Assembly: GCA_039105265.1 (NCBI GenBank)
Contig: JAPFFF010000037.1
Location: 1,138,501 to 1,202,500 of the forward strand
Reading direction: 5' to 3'
Length of the DNA stretch: 64,000 nt
DNA from: Tritrichomonas musculus
Taxonomy: Eukaryota > Parabasalia > Tritrichomonadida > Tritrichomonadidae
In this document: one piece after another, positions 29,734 through 38,553 of the stretch
Position numbering within the stretch: position 1 is the first letter of the stretch
Layout: every line of letters starts with the position of its first letter
The notes under the pieces: generated by a model
Database searches by the model: none
Seen by the model: the letters and a program-made list of their open reading frames with translations, nothing else
Told to the model about the DNA's origin: nothing
Translations under genes and position numbers: made by a program

Positions 29734-30500
29734 TTAAAGATGCATATTTTTAAAGTATTCTTCAATAGCTTTGTGAAACTCTTCTAGACATGATTTGTTA
29801 ATGATGATATCAGTACTGCCAACTCTAACATCATCACCTTTGAACAATGCTCGTGCTAATCGTTTGATATCTTCATTAGGAGTCATCGCAATGGGTAGGT
29901 CATCAACATATATCCATCGCTTCTTCTCATCTTGATAAATCTTACTGACTTGCCTCCATGAATGTTTGTTACGACGAACGAGATGAAGCACTACAAAGTT
30001 CTTATTTTTAGGAAGTTCTTCAAGCCATATCATATACCTGTAGCTATGTTTGTGGTCTTTAGGAACAGCTCTCGGGGTAAGGTCTTCAATCTTATTAGTG
30101 AGTTGCTCACGTTGCTTCTCAAAATATGAATCCAATAGTTTCATAATTTCCCATGCATATGATGGAGATGCCCACATTGCAACATGGTTGACTAGTAATC
30201 GATGTATATAATAACCTCTTAATCCATTAGGTAAATCATCACGTTTTTCATATAATTTTTCGGGTGGTAGAATTCTACCAGTCGCACTTTCGAGGAATTC
30301 TTGAGTTGATTTGTTATCAAACCAATGACGAATCTGTTTATTTGAATTACACGCAGCATGATAATGGATTGCATCTGGTACATATCATCCTTAATGGAAT
30401 GTATCAAACGAAGCTTCTCATTATACTGAATATATTCGTAGTCATCATTGATTGATTCAACAACGGCTAACATTGAAGTGTTAGTACCTGTTGAGTTCAT
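29734..30500 (-). pseudogene. inner Polinton KilA-N-type gene, broken
   Basis: The frame at 29734-30177 and the sequence just upstream of its first Met encode HRLLVNHVAMWASPSYAWEI, the hallmark end of a KilA-N DNA-binding domain, a family common in large DNA viruses and mobile elements. A basic C-terminal part follows. A second frame (30219-30500) covers the remaining upstream part. The gene looks broken, with about one break. KilA-N proteins are thought to bind DNA; the role here is unknown. The outer element has no counterpart. Confidence 0.65.
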
Positions 30501-30585
30501 TTCTAAGTGGATAAAAAAATAAATTGATTTGAAAACTCGTCAGTTTATGAGTTCGCCTCCTACTACCTATAAACAATATGATTCC

Positions 30586-31014
30586 TCAGTAATGAATATT
30601 TTTGAAACTGATATTAGCCGGCTTATTATATATCAAATTTGCCTTATCTCTCTCATTAGCCAATCCTTGAATCGCTGCCAGGTCCTGAGTTCGATTCAAA
30701 TATTGTGGGAGTAATGGAGGAGGTTGTGTTGTCGCATTGTTCAAATAATGCATCCCATCAGTCATGCTCACAGGTGGCTCATTTTGAGTAAGCGTCATAT
30801 GCTCATCTGTTGGAGGTTGTCTTACTGGATAGTGTGGCATATTTTTCGTAGGTGGTCGATTGATGTGAGGATTGAAGGTGACCGCATAAGTGTTATCATT
30901 AGAATATATACCATAATGATTGTATTCAATATCCTTATCTGTAACAGTTCCTTCATTATACATACATCCAGTGGTACCGATGGTTGTTGAGTTGGGGCTT
31001 TTATACTTATTCAT
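30586..31014 (-). CDS. inner Polinton proline-rich protein, 142 residues
   Basis: A low-complexity protein rich in Pro, Asn, Thr and Tyr (INRPPTKNMPHYPVRQPPTDEH, ATTQPPPLLPQY), probably unstructured. It has no membrane segment. It lies just downstream of the putative capsid gene on the same strand, with a 50-base gap, suggesting a minor virion or scaffold role. The family is not recognised. Confidence 0.5.
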   Translation of the reverse strand: MNKYKSPNSTTIGTTGCMYNEGTVTDKDIEYNHYGIYSNDNTYAVTFNPHINRPPTKNMPHYPVRQPPTDEHMTLTQNEPPVSMTDGMHYLNNATTQPPPLLPQYLNRTQDLAAIQGLANERDKANLIYNKPANISFKNIHY

Positions 31015-31064
31015 TTATTATGCAAATAAATAAAAATAATGTGTGGTATTGTTTAAAAATTTAC

Positions 31065-32660
31065 TCATGGTGTAGTTAAATCATAGTTACCTATTCTAAC
31101 TAATGGAGGCATACCATTAGGTTGAACTAATATACTAATAGATGAATCATATAGAAGACATAAAAGTGGATTGGTATCAACTTGTTTAGCAAATTTATTT
31201 TCAGCATCTTGTGTAACATTGATTTCAAAGTTGATTGGTGATAATGATGTGAGCCCTTGTTGGAATGTATTATCTGTTTCAGTAGGGAGACCAATAAAGA
31301 ATGATGTCTTGTCTCCTGAGTATGTACCTAATGAATACGTGTGACTTAGCCTGTTGGCTAATGATTTAATAACTTCATTATTGAAACCGGTTTGCTCTCC
31401 ATTCATGTTCATAGCATTTTGACAATACTCAATGAATTCAGGATACTCTCCAGTTGTACCAAATGGTCTAGCAGGGATGTTGCCATACCCACCAGCATTA
31501 ATATAGAATGATTTAAATAATGGATTCTTAAATATTGTCTTGTAATTATTATGCATTGGGAATAGACAAAATATACTATCAACAAACCTTGGAGTAACTG
31601 TACATGTTGTTTTATCATTTGGATTCTTTAATGGATTAGTTGTAGTGTATACAGATAATGTTTGAGTAGGGAATGTTAGAGGGTGTGTTGGGTCACTGTA
31701 TCTTTGAACCAATGAATTGTACACACTATCACTAATACCAAAGCATGGGATGATACTTAAGCAATCTTCAACAACATAACTTTCTACCTCACTAAATACT
31801 GACTCAGCTTTGATTGTGTGGATGCCTTGGTTGGATTCAAACTTTGTCCAACATTTTAATGGAGTACCTATTGGAGTAAATTCTGTAGTGACATTTTCTA
31901 AATTAAATAATGAAAATGTATGAGGGTTAGTCTTTAATGATTTAGAAGGTCCACATGGACAGTACACCATGCCTGCACATGAAAAGTATAATCTTAATTC
32001 AATCTTGCCACAAAATGCTGGGAGATATTTAATATTGGATAATGGCAGAAACCTTCTCAAGTCAATTTTTAAATATATTTTTCCTGTGGCAGTTTGTGTA
32101 CCATCATTATTTTCATCTTCCCATGATATAATAAAACCATTACAATAACTTCCTTCCTTATAGTTCCATACATCTTTATGACTAGTTTTAGAATAAATAT
32201 CAGCCCTCTTGGTAATTTCATTAGCACAACAGGATGTTAGGAATGACTCCTCGCATCCATAATTTTGTGTATATATTGTAATACCATTAGCTACAATTTC
32301 ATATTTTTCAATAGCATCTCTAGCATCTTTAAATCCATACCATACCATATTGAAATTATTACCATCACCACCAACACCTTTAGTCTTAAATCCTTTGCTC
32401 ATTGAAACCTTCACTTTCATTGTAGCCTTGATGAATCCATTATATAAATCAGCAGTGTTGTGTGTATTTGGTGATATAATGACACTTGTATAGGAACCTC
32501 TTTGAATTGGAGGAGATGGTCCATAACTTGTCTGTGGGTTGATTGAATATTGTTTATTAGTATCACTCATAGCAATACAGTTATCAACAACATCAAAATA
32601 AGAGGCTATTTGGGTGCATACCTCACCTGATGTCTTCATATAAACTTCATTGTTCAACAT
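31065..32660 (-). CDS. MCP: inner Polinton putative double-jelly-roll major capsid protein
   Basis: 531 residues, the usual size for a Polinton major capsid protein, beta-rich throughout with no membrane segment. It has segments typical of such proteins, including RGSYTSVIISP near the N-terminus, WYGFKDARDAIEKYEIVANG in the first half and YLPAFCGKIELRLYFS at the junction of the two rolls. The call rests on size, strand pattern, position in the virion gene block beside the ATPase, and comparison of layout with the 571-residue outer protein, which shares a GLKNS/GFKDA block and following strands. The gene looks whole. It would form the capsid shell if the element makes particles. Confidence 0.7.
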   Translation of the reverse strand: MLNNEVYMKTSGEVCTQIASYFDVVDNCIAMSDTNKQYSINPQTSYGPSPPIQRGSYTSVIISPNTHNTADLYNGFIKATMKVKVSMSKGFKTKGVGGDGNNFNMVWYGFKDARDAIEKYEIVANGITIYTQNYGCEESFLTSCCANEITKRADIYSKTSHKDVWNYKEGSYCNGFIISWEDENNDGTQTATGKIYLKIDLRRFLPLSNIKYLPAFCGKIELRLYFSCAGMVYCPCGPSKSLKTNPHTFSLFNLENVTTEFTPIGTPLKCWTKFESNQGIHTIKAESVFSEVESYVVEDCLSIIPCFGISDSVYNSLVQRYSDPTHPLTFPTQTLSVYTTTNPLKNPNDKTTCTVTPRFVDSIFCLFPMHNNYKTIFKNPLFKSFYINAGGYGNIPARPFGTTGEYPEFIEYCQNAMNMNGEQTGFNNEVIKSLANRLSHTYSLGTYSGDKTSFFIGLPTETDNTFQQGLTSLSPINFEINVTQDAENKFAKQVDTNPLLCLLYDSSISILVQPNGMPPLVRIGNYDLTTP

Positions 32661-32682
32661 TGCTTTTTATGTAATAAAAAAA

Positions 32683-33852
32683 TTACTTCTTTCGTCTTCT
32701 CGATTTCTTGGTTTCACTTTTCTCAGCAATATAAGCTTTCTTCTTTTTATTAACGTAATCAATATTATTACGTAACCTATTTATTTCATTTTGCAATTCT
32801 GTAGCGTATCGCTCATCATCTTTATATGGAGCATATGTCTTTTCCAACTCAATAATCCTCTTCTCACTAAGTAATATTTCTTTATCAAATTGTTCCTCAC
32901 GTGATAAATCTGCAGTAGGTATATTTAATAGTTTCTTCTCACGTCGTCGCTTTGATCTCATCTCACGATTGGCTGCCTTTTGCTCATCTGATAACTTGGG
33001 TTTGGGTTTTCTAGCTCGCTTACGTTTATTTTTATCCTCCTCGACTAATTTGTTAATCTCATTTTCCATCTGCTGTCTACGTTCACGTAGTTTCTCGAGC
33101 TTATTATAATATTTAGCTTCAAACTCATCATCACTCAATTCAACGAAATTCTTCTTGAGTTTAGCTATCTCAGCAGTATGTTGTTTAACAGCGTTCCTGG
33201 TCTCATTTAATTCATCCTCGGTTAACGCATCAGCATTATTATTCAAATCATATTCATAATCTTTCAGATCATACAATAACTGTCTCAATTTATTATCAAC
33301 ATATAAATAATCATCCATTTCTTCTTGCAATGCTTTGATTTCATTAATAACAGTTTTCAATTCAGGTTTATTATATTTATCGCTAAGCAATTTTAGTATA
33401 TTATCCTCGTAATTATTTATATAGTGTATACATTCATCAACACCTGGTTCAGCTGCTGGATTCAATTTCGCCTTCTCCAATAATTTTGTATACTCATCCA
33501 TATCTTGTTTGTATCCTTTAATCTTTGCGTCAATATCAGCTTTACTCAATTTGCGATTAGATTTAGTAGGTTGTTTAATCTGTGCGTTAATATCAGCTTT
33601 ACTCAATTTGCGATTAGATTTAGTAGGTTGTTTAATCGATGTATCTATTTGAATAGAATCCAATTTGTGTTTCTTGCAATAATCTAAATAATCATTAACG
33701 CGAACACCACGTTTGAATATATTTGTTTTCACGAGATGAGCACGCAATATATTTTTCAAATTTGGTAACAATATTTTATTCAATCCAGCGAACCCAGGTA
33801 GTTGAAGTATTTCTTTCTTAGTTAGTTGGGAAATGAGTTTATTTGAAGTCAT
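32683..33852 (-). CDS. inner Polinton coiled-coil basic protein, 389 residues
   Basis: The N-terminal about 60 residues (SQLTKKEILQLPGFA ... FKRGVRVNDYLDYCKK) are clearly the same module as the N-terminus of the polymerase at 23217-26747. A tandem duplication of about 20 residues containing IKQPTKSNRKLSKADI follows (60-bp DNA repeat at about 33521-33640). The rest is long charged helix, probably coiled coil, ending in a very basic KKSRRRKK tail. It lies directly upstream of the capsid gene. Possible roles are a core protein that binds DNA, or a terminal-protein partner for the polymerase. This is inference. Confidence 0.55.
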   Translation of the reverse strand: MTSNKLISQLTKKEILQLPGFAGLNKILLPNLKNILRAHLVKTNIFKRGVRVNDYLDYCKKHKLDSIQIDTSIKQPTKSNRKLSKADINAQIKQPTKSNRKLSKADIDAKIKGYKQDMDEYTKLLEKAKLNPAAEPGVDECIHYINNYEDNILKLLSDKYNKPELKTVINEIKALQEEMDDYLYVDNKLRQLLYDLKDYEYDLNNNADALTEDELNETRNAVKQHTAEIAKLKKNFVELSDDEFEAKYYNKLEKLRERRQQMENEINKLVEEDKNKRKRARKPKPKLSDEQKAANREMRSKRRREKKLLNIPTADLSREEQFDKEILLSEKRIIELEKTYAPYKDDERYATELQNEINRLRNNIDYVNKKKKAYIAEKSETKKSRRRKK

Positions 33853-33879
33853 TTAATGAAATAAAAAATAATCACTTAA

Positions 33880-34494
33880 TTATATGACATCTGCAAATAT
33901 TCGATTTCTTCTCATAGGATAGATTTGTTGAGGTTGCTGGGTGGGCTCATTGGATGATTCCAAGGGTGGTTCTATCGGTTGAGTATTTGGATATTGTTTA
34001 TATTCAGGTTCAATGAATTCATAATTATATTGCATCCTCGGTCGCGATATTTGTTTTTGGACAACCTCCTTAATCATTCGTTTCTGTTCCTTTTTCTCAC
34101 GTCTAATTTTGAATTCCTCACCGAGAAGTTTCAATTGATTCAATATCTCTAAATTAATAGTTGGATCATATTCATAATTATTAGAGGGAGTTCTTGGAGG
34201 TGAACGTTTAGTTTTAGGTCTAACGATTGGTTTAGGATCAGGGGTTGGCTCATCATGTTCACATTCATCAACGGGGTCATCAGCATCGTTTTCAGGTGTA
34301 CTATCAGCTGGCTCGTCATCATCATCTTTCACAATTGGTTCAACGTGACGATTTGTATGAGGTTCCTTACGAGGTTTCACGATATATTTTCCCTCAGTTC
34401 TACACGGAAACACTTCCCATTCATCATCATCTCTCCCATTTAACCAGTTTTGAATAACTTGCAATCTTTTACTTCCTCGAAGATTTTTAGCCAT
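33880..34494 (-). CDS. inner Polinton hypothetical protein, 204 residues
   Basis: A highly charged, probably disordered protein. The N-terminus is basic (RGSKRLQVIQNWLNGRDDDEWE), a long acidic and proline-rich middle follows, then a basic helix (KIRREKKEQKRMIKEVVQKQ) and a Pro/Gln-rich C-terminus. It lies between the coiled-coil protein and the small amphipathic protein in the virion block. The family is not recognised; a minor core protein is one possibility. Confidence 0.5.
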   Translation of the reverse strand: MAKNLRGSKRLQVIQNWLNGRDDDEWEVFPCRTEGKYIVKPRKEPHTNRHVEPIVKDDDDEPADSTPENDADDPVDECEHDEPTPDPKPIVRPKTKRSPPRTPSNNYEYDPTINLEILNQLKLLGEEFKIRREKKEQKRMIKEVVQKQISRPRMQYNYEFIEPEYKQYPNTQPIEPPLESSNEPTQQPQQIYPMRRNRIFADVI

Positions 34495-34537
34495 TTATGG
34501 TAAAAATAAAAAGCATAGTTTCACCAACTTTCACCTA

Positions 34538-34957
34538 TTACTTACCCAAACGTTTTCCATATTTAGTCCTGATACGTTTAGGTTTAACGTTAGCCTGCAC
34601 ACTTGCCGGTTCAGTCGAATCCAATTGCTTATTATATTTAGTCTTGATATTATGATTAGACTTACCTTGAGCAGCGTTATTAATATTCTCTAGAGCAGTC
34701 CTAACATTCCCCTTAGGAATATATTTAATAGCCGTATCTGTAATATTGGATATTTTCTCACGAGTCTTATCATTTAAAAATTTCTTGCCTAATCCTCGAG
34801 CAACCTTGCCAATGATACCACTATTTTTATTCACCTTGTTGACAGTTGCGTTAAATATCTTCCCAGCCAGTCCACCTGTTGCGCTATTAGCCATATTCAT
34901 CACCTGATTGCCCGCCAATCCAATACCATTTTTAATTATTTTTTTCAAGAATCCCAT
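34538..34957 (-). CDS. inner Polinton small basic amphipathic protein, 139 residues
   Basis: It begins MGFLKKIIKNGIGLAGNQVM, an amphipathic helix, continues with glycine- and alanine-rich helices and ends in a basic KPKRIRTKYGKRLGK tail. The layout, and its place next to the packaging ATPase, recall the membrane-active minor capsid proteins (protein VI-like) of adenoviruses and Polintons. The two MAFGSWFK proteins of the outer element are likely counterparts. Assignment is by character, not by clear sequence identity. Confidence 0.5.
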   Translation of the reverse strand: MGFLKKIIKNGIGLAGNQVMNMANSATGGLAGKIFNATVNKVNKNSGIIGKVARGLGKKFLNDKTREKISNITDTAIKYIPKGNVRTALENINNAAQGKSNHNIKTKYNKQLDSTEPASVQANVKPKRIRTKYGKRLGK

Positions 34958-34987
34958 TTACTTGTATTAAAAATATATATATCTGGT

Positions 34988-35854
34988 TTATGACTCAAAG
35001 TAATACTTGTCAGCTGTTATATTAAGAATCAATTTATCATGGGGTTCCCTGTGTTGTAGATACTGGTGGACCGCATCCTTAGTGTTTAAATTATTATTAG
35101 TTTGTTGCAGTAATGATGTGATATCCTCCTCACTATATCCACTGTAGCAGATTATATCTGTAGCCATACGTTTAGCATTAATATGAACAAATCGAATCGT
35201 TTGAAACGCCATTATACAAGTGATATTATAATGCCTAGTTTTGGTCAATAATCTAATGAATTCACTATTCCCATTCTTCAATAAATCACTTCCTGCACAA
35301 TCATCTAGAATAATTAATGTATTGTATGGATATGATGAAGTCTCGTACTGAACTAATTTGTTGGCAATATATACAATTCTATCATCAATATCTTGTAATG
35401 AATGCTTTTCAATCAGGCGTTCCATCTCCTCATTAGTATCTTTCATTTTGGATAACACATGTTTGACCAGAGCATAATATTTAACCTTCCTTTTGAGATG
35501 CTTACGTAAGATTGGCATCAACTCATCCTCCTTCACATATTGTATTGGAGTTTTAATACTTTTATGTAAAGCTTCAGCTGTCTTATCCATCTTCCCACTC
35601 GTGGAACAAAATATTATCTTATTATAATATGGTTTCTTAAATAATTTTTCCGTAATCATTATATGAGACCATATCCAATATGATTTACCAGCACCAGGCT
35701 TACCGATTAGGAAATATATTCCGTTGGTGCTAAATGGGTAGTCCGGTGATAGCGGTTTTATCAAAGCCATCTCTATATCTTTTTGATTTTTGCGCATAGC
35801 TTTTTGTATTTCTCTCTCAACATTTTTAATGACTGATTTAGTACTGGTTTTCAT
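34988..35854 (-). CDS. inner Polinton packaging ATPase (FtsK/HerA-like)
   Basis: 288 residues. Walker A is IGKPGAGKS (about 51-59) and Walker B is LIILDDC (about 183-189), followed by a sensor-like segment (RHYNITCIMAFQTIRFVH) with the Gln expected of genome-packaging ATPases of the A32/FtsK-HerA class. It would drive element DNA into capsids. It lies between the integrase and the small amphipathic protein on the same strand, with gaps of about 15-30 bases. The gene looks whole. Confidence 0.88.
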   Translation of the reverse strand: MKTSTKSVIKNVEREIQKAMRKNQKDIEMALIKPLSPDYPFSTNGIYFLIGKPGAGKSYWIWSHIMITEKLFKKPYYNKIIFCSTSGKMDKTAEALHKSIKTPIQYVKEDELMPILRKHLKRKVKYYALVKHVLSKMKDTNEEMERLIEKHSLQDIDDRIVYIANKLVQYETSSYPYNTLIILDDCAGSDLLKNGNSEFIRLLTKTRHYNITCIMAFQTIRFVHINAKRMATDIICYSGYSEEDITSLLQQTNNNLNTKDAVHQYLQHREPHDKLILNITADKYYFES

Positions 35855-35869
35855 TTATATGGAATAAAA

Positions 35870-36952
35870 TTAGCTCCATTTTGTGATTGATTCGGGAACA
35901 TTATTTTTGGTAGACCAATATTCGAGTTCAAGATTTGACAACTTGATTGGATGACCCTCCCTAAGATTTTTCGCTGGGATAGTATCACGTTTGCCACCTT
36001 CATACTCGACCCTATATTTATTTTTCTTATCATCATAACTAAGAATTTTATTTACAATACCACGCTTGCCATTCTTCAATGAATTTGCTAACGGTATATT
36101 ATTATTGGTTTTTATTAAGCGGTAACCCGGGAGCTTATCTATCGAATCATCCTTTGACTTAATTATGAATTGGTTACCTGATTTCGAGTCAATAATATAT
36201 GCCTCCTTGCTCACCCGATTTCTTTTCTTTGAGAATGGTTCATCAGCTAATACAATTCTAACCCTATCATTTGTTTTGAAATCATATGGGTTGATGCTTG
36301 ATTTAGTATTGATGTATGTTAATTCATCATCTTTAGTTATATCATTAGGAGCTCTATTATCTAATCCCCTATGAGGAGTATTGTTATACGCATCAATCAA
36401 ATCATTCATTTCAGTTTCATCAATATATCTATTCTCACCAATAGCATCACGAATCGTTCGCATGAATCGATTAATGATACCTAGTACATTATGATTGTTG
36501 TCTTCAGTAGTGGTGTATATTATATTGTTCGATTTCATAAAACCAAGTACCTCGTTTGATAGATATGCAGCATCTTGGTCGCTAGTGATTGAATAAATAT
36601 TGTGTACATCTTTCATGAAACATTGTAGCGCGTTGATAACAGATTTTGAACCCTTGCCTTGTAACGGATATGCATATGCCTTCCTCGTATTAATATTGAT
36701 GAACATTAAATAATTGAGACCTCCCTTATGCTTTTCATTAATAAATGTATCCATCTGGTATCCGTGTAAATGTTTCGATACGATTGGCATATATTTAGCT
36801 TTGGGTACCTTAACATCATGGACAATATTTTTGTCTAGAAAATCGTTAGCATCTTTCGCCGTGAAACCATATCGTTTGGCTAACGGAACAAATTTAGATT
36901 TGCTCTTCCATGGATATTTTTTAAATAATTCATCAAGTGTATTATAACTCAT
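35870..36952 (-). CDS. inner Polinton rve-family integrase
   Basis: 360 residues, a retroviral-type integrase core: GYQMDTFINEKHKGG (about 70), ITSDQDAAYLSNE (about 137), VLGIINRFMRTIRDA (about 168) and DAYNNTPHRGL (about 190), the last typical of Polinton integrases. A C-terminal chromodomain-like barrel follows (KILSYDDKKNKYRVEYEGGKRDTIP). It catalyses insertion with a 6-bp duplication. It starts only 21 bases from the end of the structural-type gene upstream. Confidence 0.88.
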   Translation of the reverse strand: MSYNTLDELFKKYPWKSKSKFVPLAKRYGFTAKDANDFLDKNIVHDVKVPKAKYMPIVSKHLHGYQMDTFINEKHKGGLNYLMFININTRKAYAYPLQGKGSKSVINALQCFMKDVHNIYSITSDQDAAYLSNEVLGFMKSNNIIYTTTEDNNHNVLGIINRFMRTIRDAIGENRYIDETEMNDLIDAYNNTPHRGLDNRAPNDITKDDELTYINTKSSINPYDFKTNDRVRIVLADEPFSKKRNRVSKEAYIIDSKSGNQFIIKSKDDSIDKLPGYRLIKTNNNIPLANSLKNGKRGIVNKILSYDDKKNKYRVEYEGGKRDTIPAKNLREGHPIKLSNLELEYWSTKNNVPESITKWS

Positions 36953-36973
36953 TTGATTTTAGATTAAACTAGC

Positions 36974-37933
36974 TTATGTATATAACATCTTATCAAATGG
37001 TAGGAATTGCATCTCTATACAAAATGATTCGTTATCCGGAATTTTGATAGGGGTATTATATTCCCTACATGAATAAAACTCAATCCAAAATCTTTGGTCT
37101 GAAGAATTTAATTTATAATACTTTATTGGAACAAAATCAACATTAGAGTTACCAATATAATTATGTAATGATTGTTCAGCTATGGATGAATATACTTTGC
37201 ATGAATGCCTATCCCAAACATTATCAAAAGTAAGAACATCATCAAACTGATTTAGATACACATGCTTTTTATTCTGGTGTGGACCATCTCCAATATTAAA
37301 TACTTCATCAAAATCCTGATTGGTTTTCTTTAATTTTAGAGCTATACCAAACTCATCATCTTCATTTTCATTCCTAGGTGAAAATATTTTCTCATGGAAG
37401 CCATTTTTATCAAAATAACCATCTGATTGTATGTCTCTATCTACGACGTAATCATTTTGAACAAAATTAATTTTAGTGTTCTTCCATACATTAGATATAT
37501 TCCATTTAATAGATTTATCAATAGCATCAAAAAATCCTCTAAAATCCCCTTCAGTAGATATCCAATCAACAACAACAAAATCCCTTATTTCAAGATTGTC
37601 TTTATATCCTTGCATGGATAGCATGTTAATAATTTTTGTATTTGTGTTAGCTCCCTCAACTTCATTAAATGATTGCTTTTTATATTTGGCAATTGTTATA
37701 GTAAATTCAAGCTTCCTCCTTTTAGATATCAGCCACATATTCCTAACACCAATAATAGATTCCCCTCTATTAGCTGTACACCATTCAGGAGGGAAATTAA
37801 AATAGTATCTATTGAATTTGTCTTTATCTTGTTGACCATCTTCTAGAAAGAATGCCGATTCGATAGGAATTGGTACTTGCTCATCTGTGATATTATCAAT
37901 GGTTGGATGTAGTGATTTAAACCTACTATACAT
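36974..37933 (-). CDS. inner Polinton structural-type protein, 319 residues
   Basis: Beta-rich with no membrane segment. The N-terminal half has FNFPPEWCTANRGESIIGVR and a conserved-looking WLISKRRKLEFTI strand pair. The C-terminus (RFWIEFYSCREYNTPIKIPD, then FCIEMQFLPF) shares a strand pattern with the proteins at 17187-17933 and 50229-50588. It is the last gene before the right TIR, its start codon lying about five bases from the TIR boundary. A minor capsid (penton-like) or spike role is inferred from this pattern; no family is recognised with certainty. Confidence 0.5.
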   Translation of the reverse strand: MYSRFKSLHPTIDNITDEQVPIPIESAFFLEDGQQDKDKFNRYYFNFPPEWCTANRGESIIGVRNMWLISKRRKLEFTITIAKYKKQSFNEVEGANTNTKIINMLSMQGYKDNLEIRDFVVVDWISTEGDFRGFFDAIDKSIKWNISNVWKNTKINFVQNDYVVDRDIQSDGYFDKNGFHEKIFSPRNENEDDEFGIALKLKKTNQDFDEVFNIGDGPHQNKKHVYLNQFDDVLTFDNVWDRHSCKVYSSIAEQSLHNYIGNSNVDFVPIKYYKLNSSDQRFWIEFYSCREYNTPIKIPDNESFCIEMQFLPFDKMLYT

Positions 37934-37937
37934 TTAT

Positions 37938-38547
37938 GATTCAATTAAAGATTTATTTTTGAGTAGGTATCGGGTGTACATGAAGTGGTTGCATGAGTAG
38001 ATGTATGTGATGAGATATGGGAGATGATTGCATGAGTTGCTGTAGGAGGTTGCATGAGATGGGTTGCGATACAAGATATGGGAGATGATTACTTGAGATG
38101 ATTTGTGTGAGATGATTGCTTGAGTGGATGTATGAGATGGGTTGCTTGAGATGATTGCATGAGTGGATGTGTGTGATGGGTTGCTTGAGATGGGTTGCTT
38201 GAGATGATTGCATGAGATGGGTTGCTTGAGATGATTGCATGAGATGATTGCATGAGATGATTGCATGAGATGGGTTGGTATTAAGTAGTTATACATAGTG
38301 AAGGGGGGATAGATAACTAGTATAAGCAAATGGGGCTCTCCGTGTAGGGTGGCTGGGTGGGGGTTGCTTGGGGGCTGTTTGGAGATATGGTTTATTATAG
38401 CGAGGGAGCTTTTCAAAGCGAGGGAGCTATAATATAAAACATCTCCAAAGTACCTCAAATTATCGTCTCTTCAGGAAGCTTTCAAAGCTGGAGAGCCTCA
38501 TTTGCTTATACTAGTTATCTATCCCCCCTTCACTATGTATAACTACT
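37938..38547. repeat. inner Polinton right terminal inverted repeat with foldback and minisatellite
   Basis: Inverted partner of 16570-17181 with the same architecture: the minisatellite lies on the inner side, and the outer foldback has 56-base arms at about 38285-38340 and 38491-38546. The minisatellite units differ in number and order from the left copy, as expected of slippage-prone repeats. Minus-strand frames crossing it are repeat artefacts. Confidence 0.85.
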
Positions 38548-38552
38548 CCTCA
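38547..38552. repeat. target site duplication of inner Polinton, right copy (TCCTCA)
   Basis: Matches 16564-16569. Sequence on both outer sides belongs to the polymerase gene of the outer element, which proves that the inner element came later. Confidence 0.85.
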
Positions 38553-38553
38553 T

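Larger units (their letters stand above)
16570..38546. mobile_element. inner Polinton/Maverick (virus-like element), nearly whole
   Basis: A 21,977-bp element inserted in the polymerase gene of the outer one. It has terminal inverted repeats of about 610 bp and starts AGTAGT. Order from the left: a small structural-type protein (-), fiber-like protein (+), DNA polymerase B (-), NUMOD4-HNH protein (+), AT-hook/basic protein (-), small proteins, a structured non-coding block, KilA-N-type gene (-), proline-rich protein (-), putative capsid protein (-), coiled-coil and tail-like small proteins (-), packaging ATPase (-), integrase (-) and a structural-type protein (-). About one gene looks interrupted and the rest look whole. 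As it sits in the younger position it inserted after the outer element. Confidence 0.92.

Noticed and set aside
37934-38458. Minus-strand frames of 95 and 174 codons in the right inner TIR
   Set aside because: These have the same repeat-derived origin as in the left TIR. The protein changes with repeat number, so no gene is supported.
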